From assembly GCF_903645295.1 (NCBI RefSeq), contig NZ_CAHJXM010000002.1, positions 348,001 through 412,000 of the forward strand: 64,000 nt of DNA, written 5' to 3'. A model generated the notes under the pieces. That model made no database searches. It was not told the origin of the DNA and worked only from the letters and a program-made list of their open reading frames with translations. Position numbers and translations under genes: made by a program. Positions 61,594 to 64,000 of the stretch are shown in pieces (within the stretch, counting starts at the first letter, position 1; the number at the start of each line of letters is the position of its first letter). The DNA is from Bacillus sp. Marseille-Q1617 (GTDB lineage Bacteria > Bacillota > Bacilli > Bacillales > Bacillaceae_B).

Positions 61594-61792
61594 ATTTCAT
61601 TCTCCTCTCAATAAAGATGTTTAGTCTATATGTAATTAGGGTATATACAATAGGTTTTATTTCTCTTCTTACTATAAAGGACTTAGAGCAAAATTGCACA
61701 GAACCTTATAATTCGACAAGGAAATAATTGGTTCTACATGAAATAATGGTAATACAATGTAACGAAACTTTAATCTCCGACAATATGTGACA

Positions 61793-61801
61793 TGGTATAA
61801 T
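61793..61801 (+). promoter_or_regulatory. Extended −10 promoter element upstream of degS
   Basis: TGGTATAAT is an extended −10 (TG-n-TATAAT). No good −35 is at the proper distance. It would give a leader of about 340 bases before degS. Confidence 0.5.
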
Positions 61802-61840
61802 TGACGCTGAAAGTAATACTTCTTGTGTTCCTAACTTATG

Positions 61841-61879
61841 TTCGTAGGTGAATGGTCTCTTTATGAATCACCTTGCGAA
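61841..61879 (+). other. Hairpin in the degS leader
   Basis: TTCGTAGGTGA (61841–61851) pairs with TCACCTTGCGAA (61868–61879), with one internal mismatch and a bulge. No T-run follows. The remainder of 61594–62144 shows no other gene. Confidence 0.4.
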
Positions 61880-62144
61880 TTCAATGTGAAATACCGGAAA
61901 AACCCTTATATAGAAGTATTGCCGAGAAATATGCCTAGATGAATAAAGGAGATTTGTGATTACGCATTGAATTTCTAATAGGTATATTTTATAAATGAGA
62001 TTATAGGTAGTTGGACATGTAAGGACTTTCAACAGCCGGATATAATAATCGATTTCTTATTATAGAAGAATAATACCTTGTGAATATCAGCAAAAATTCT
62101 TTCTGGGTGTAAATGCATCGTGGGAACCAAAAGAGGGGTGTACC

Positions 62145-63287
62145 GTGTCACTAAAAAAAATTAACACCAAGCTGCTGGATGTCATTCTTGAGAAAATGGT
62201 GGATACGGTCGACCAAAGTAAGGATGAAATCTTCCAGATCGGTGAACAATGCCGAAATGATTTTGAAGAACTGACAAGTGAATTAGCAGAAGTAAAGGAA
62301 ATGGTCATCAAGGTCATTGATGAAGGGGATGAATTGACCCAGAAATCAAGACATGCCAGACTGCGGCTTTCTGAAGTGAGCAAGCATTTCCAGACTTACT
62401 CAGAGACCCAGGTCAGGGAAGCGTATGAAGTTGCTCATGACCTGCAAGTGAAAATCTCGATTAACAGACAGCTCGAAAAACAGCTGCGTGACCGCCGCGA
62501 TGAGCTTCAAAGACGTTTACAGTCTTTGGGGGACACGATCGATCGTGCCGAACATCTGTGCACGCAGATATCCGTTGTCCTTAATTACCTCAATAGTGAT
62601 TTGCGACAAGTGAATGAAGCTCTGGAAGATGCGAAACAGCGTCAGGATTTTGGACTGCAGATCATTGAAGCACAAGAGGAAGAACGGAAGCGTTTATCCC
62701 GTGAAATCCATGACGGTCCTGCGCAGATGATGGCCAATGTCCTGATGCGATCTGATTTGATCGACCGGGTATACAGGGAAAAAGGCTCGGATGAAGCGAT
62801 CAAAGAAATCCGCGACTTGAAAAAGATGGTTCGGTCCGCATTATATGAGGTCCGCCGCATCATCTACGATCTCAGACCGATGGCGCTCGATGATCTTGGT
62901 TTGATTCCTACCCTCAGAAAATACTTAAGCACAATCGAAGAGTATAACCATGGGACTAGTATTCAATTCGTGAACATTGGCCTAGATGTAAGGCTTCCAT
63001 CAAAATACGAAGTAGCCTTGTTCCGATTGGTACAGGAATGTGTGCAGAATGCATTGAAGCATGCTGAATCATCGCATATCCAAGTTAAAGTAGAAGTAAA
63101 GAAAGATAATATAACAGTTGTCGTTAAAGACAACGGCAAAGGGTTCGATATAGAAGCTCAAAAAACAGGATCCTTTGGCATCATGGGGATGAAAGAACGT
63201 GTCGACCTTCTCGAAGGAGACATCACGATTGACTCAACAATAGGGGCAGGAACCGTAGTTATCATTGGAGTTCCGCTCAATAAGTAA
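62145..63287 (+). CDS. degS: Sensor histidine kinase DegS
   Basis: A soluble 380-residue kinase that phosphorylates DegU and controls exoenzymes, competence, motility and biofilm. It has an N-terminal sensor region with a coiled coil (to about 180), HisKA_3 with His189 in [16 protein letters not shown], and an HATPase domain with [12 protein letters not shown] (N box), [10 protein letters not shown] and [12 protein letters not shown] (G boxes). GTG at 62145 is preceded by GAGGGGTG. It is 31 bases ahead of degU. Confidence 0.97.
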   Translation: MSLKKINTKLLDVILEKMVDTVDQSKDEIFQIGEQCRNDFEELTSELAEVKEMVIKVIDEGDELTQKSRHARLRLSEVSKHFQTYSETQVREAYEVAHDLQVKISINRQLEKQLRDRRDELQRRLQSLGDTIDRAEHLCTQISVVLNYLNSDLRQVNEALEDAKQRQDFGLQIIEAQEEERKRLSREIHDGPAQMMANVLMRSDLIDRVYREKGSDEAIKEIRDLKKMVRSALYEVRRIIYDLRPMALDDLGLIPTLRKYLSTIEEYNHGTSIQFVNIGLDVRLPSKYEVALFRLVQECVQNALKHAESSHIQVKVEVKKDNITVVVKDNGKGFDIEAQKTGSFGIMGMKERVDLLEGDITIDSTIGAGTVVIIGVPLNK

Positions 63288-63318
63288 ATTTTTTCGAAGG
63301 ATTAGGGAGGCGAATGAC

Positions 63319-63996
63319 ATGGCAACAAATATTGTTATCATTGACGATCACCAGTTATTCAGAGAAGGAGTAAAACGTATCTTGGAATTTGAACCTTCTT
63401 TCAACGTAGTGGCTGAAGGGGACGATGGTTCGGAAGCCATGAACCTGGTTGAATCCCACGAACCTGATGTGGTACTGATGGATATCAACATGCCGGAAAC
63501 AAATGGAGTGGAAGCCACTCGTGAACTGATGAACAAATATCCTGACACAAAGGTCATCATCCTGTCCATTCATGATGACGAAAACTATGTTAACCACGCA
63601 TTGAAAACTGGAGCATTAGGTTACCTACTGAAAGAAATGGATTCTGAAGCTTTAATTGATGCAGTTAAAGTGGTTGCAGAAGGTGGTTCTTATGTTCATC
63701 CTAAAGTGACTCATAACCTTGTAGCAGAATACAAGCGCCTGGCAAATGCTCAAAACTCCGGTGGATTCCAGCAGTCCGAAGTTCGCCGCCCGTTGCATTT
63801 ATTAACCCGCCGCGAATGCGAAGTTCTTCAAATGCTTGCTGACGGAAAAAGCAACCGTGGCATCGGTGAGGCACTGTACATCAGTGAAAAAACCGTTAAG
63901 AACCACGTAAGTAATATTCTTCAGAAAATGAATGTAAATGACCGTACTCAGGCTGTTGTCACAGCGATTAAGAATGGCTGGGTTGAGGTGCGATAA
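63319..63996 (+). CDS. degU: Two-component response regulator DegU
   Basis: A 225-residue NarL-family regulator. The receiver domain (about 4–120) has the acidic pocket Asp9/Asp10, phospho-acceptor Asp55 (VVLMDINMP), and a switch Lys. The LuxR-type helix-turn-helix (about 155–215) is almost that of B. subtilis: [20 protein letters not shown], then [16 protein letters not shown]. The start at 63319 has TAGGGAGG upstream; the longer frame from 63265 overlaps degS and lacks a site. The gene ends at 63996, near the window edge. Confidence 0.97.
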   Translation: MATNIVIIDDHQLFREGVKRILEFEPSFNVVAEGDDGSEAMNLVESHEPDVVLMDINMPETNGVEATRELMNKYPDTKVIILSIHDDENYVNHALKTGALGYLLKEMDSEALIDAVKVVAEGGSYVHPKVTHNLVAEYKRLANAQNSGGFQQSEVRRPLHLLTRRECEVLQMLADGKSNRGIGEALYISEKTVKNHVSNILQKMNVNDRTQAVVTAIKNGWVEVR

Positions 63997-64000
63997 GTAG

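Overview
The window is chromosomal DNA from a spore-forming, flagellated Bacillaceae species, a Bacillus relative but not B. subtilis itself. Gene order follows the B. subtilis spoIIQ–spoIIID–mbl–flhO–flhP–fabZ–ywpF–ssbB–ywqA–ywqB and tagO–(yvhJ)–yvyE–degS–degU segments, with accessory blocks set between them. Base composition, AGGAGG-type ribosome sites, frequent TTG/GTG starts and the sporulation genes all agree. A marine-type genus such as Rossellomorea is possible but is only a guess.

Layout: (1) 0–6.3 kb: spoIIQ, then a sodium/solute symporter set (small subunit, large subunit, cNMP/CBS/DUF294 protein, DEDDh exonuclease). (2) 6.3–12 kb: spoIIID, mbl, the flagellar rod genes flhO and flhP with a SigD-type promoter, an EpuA-like protein, fabZ and an acidic lipoprotein. 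(3) 12–15 kb: a compact matrix-type regulatory island. It holds a SinR-like repressor and class D sortase on the minus strand, an LPYTG surface protein and zinc ribbon on the plus strand, then a c-di-GMP-I riboswitch directly in front of a SinI-like anti-repressor, facing a second SinR. (4) 15–25 kb: ywpF, ssbB, ywqA and ywqB, an alkaline phosphatase, and an HlyD/Yip1 pair. (5) 25.3–27.2 kb: a second c-di-GMP-I riboswitch (minus strand) in front of a 42-residue membrane protein, then small unknown genes. (6) 27.3–33.7 kb: the hutPHUIG operon with a readable HutP antiterminator. (7) 33.7–39.2 kb: an ECF sigma factor and its probable membrane partner, small secreted proteins, and a PlcR-like HTH–TPR receptor beside a divergent 43-codon gene for a secreted signal peptide. 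(8) 39.5–46.8 kb: proteins with cell-wall-binding repeats, including lytABC. (9) 47.1–59.8 kb: tagO and an exopolysaccharide cluster predicted to make a 2,3-diacetamido-uronic acid. (10) 59.8–64 kb: LCP ligase, yvyE, degS and degU.

The recurring theme is the choice between motile, matrix-forming and sporulating states: SinR/SinI, two c-di-GMP sensors, a peptide-sensing receptor, DegS/DegU, autolysins, flagellar genes and an exopolysaccharide locus lie within 64 kb. The intergenic DNA carries three repeat families: 11-bp near-palindromes (GTRCCWGGYAC) set on a 25-bp period, a ~100–126-bp structured Bacillaceae-type repeat in three copies, and a 39-bp tandem before hutH. I saw no rRNA, tRNA, CRISPR array, insertion sequence or prophage.
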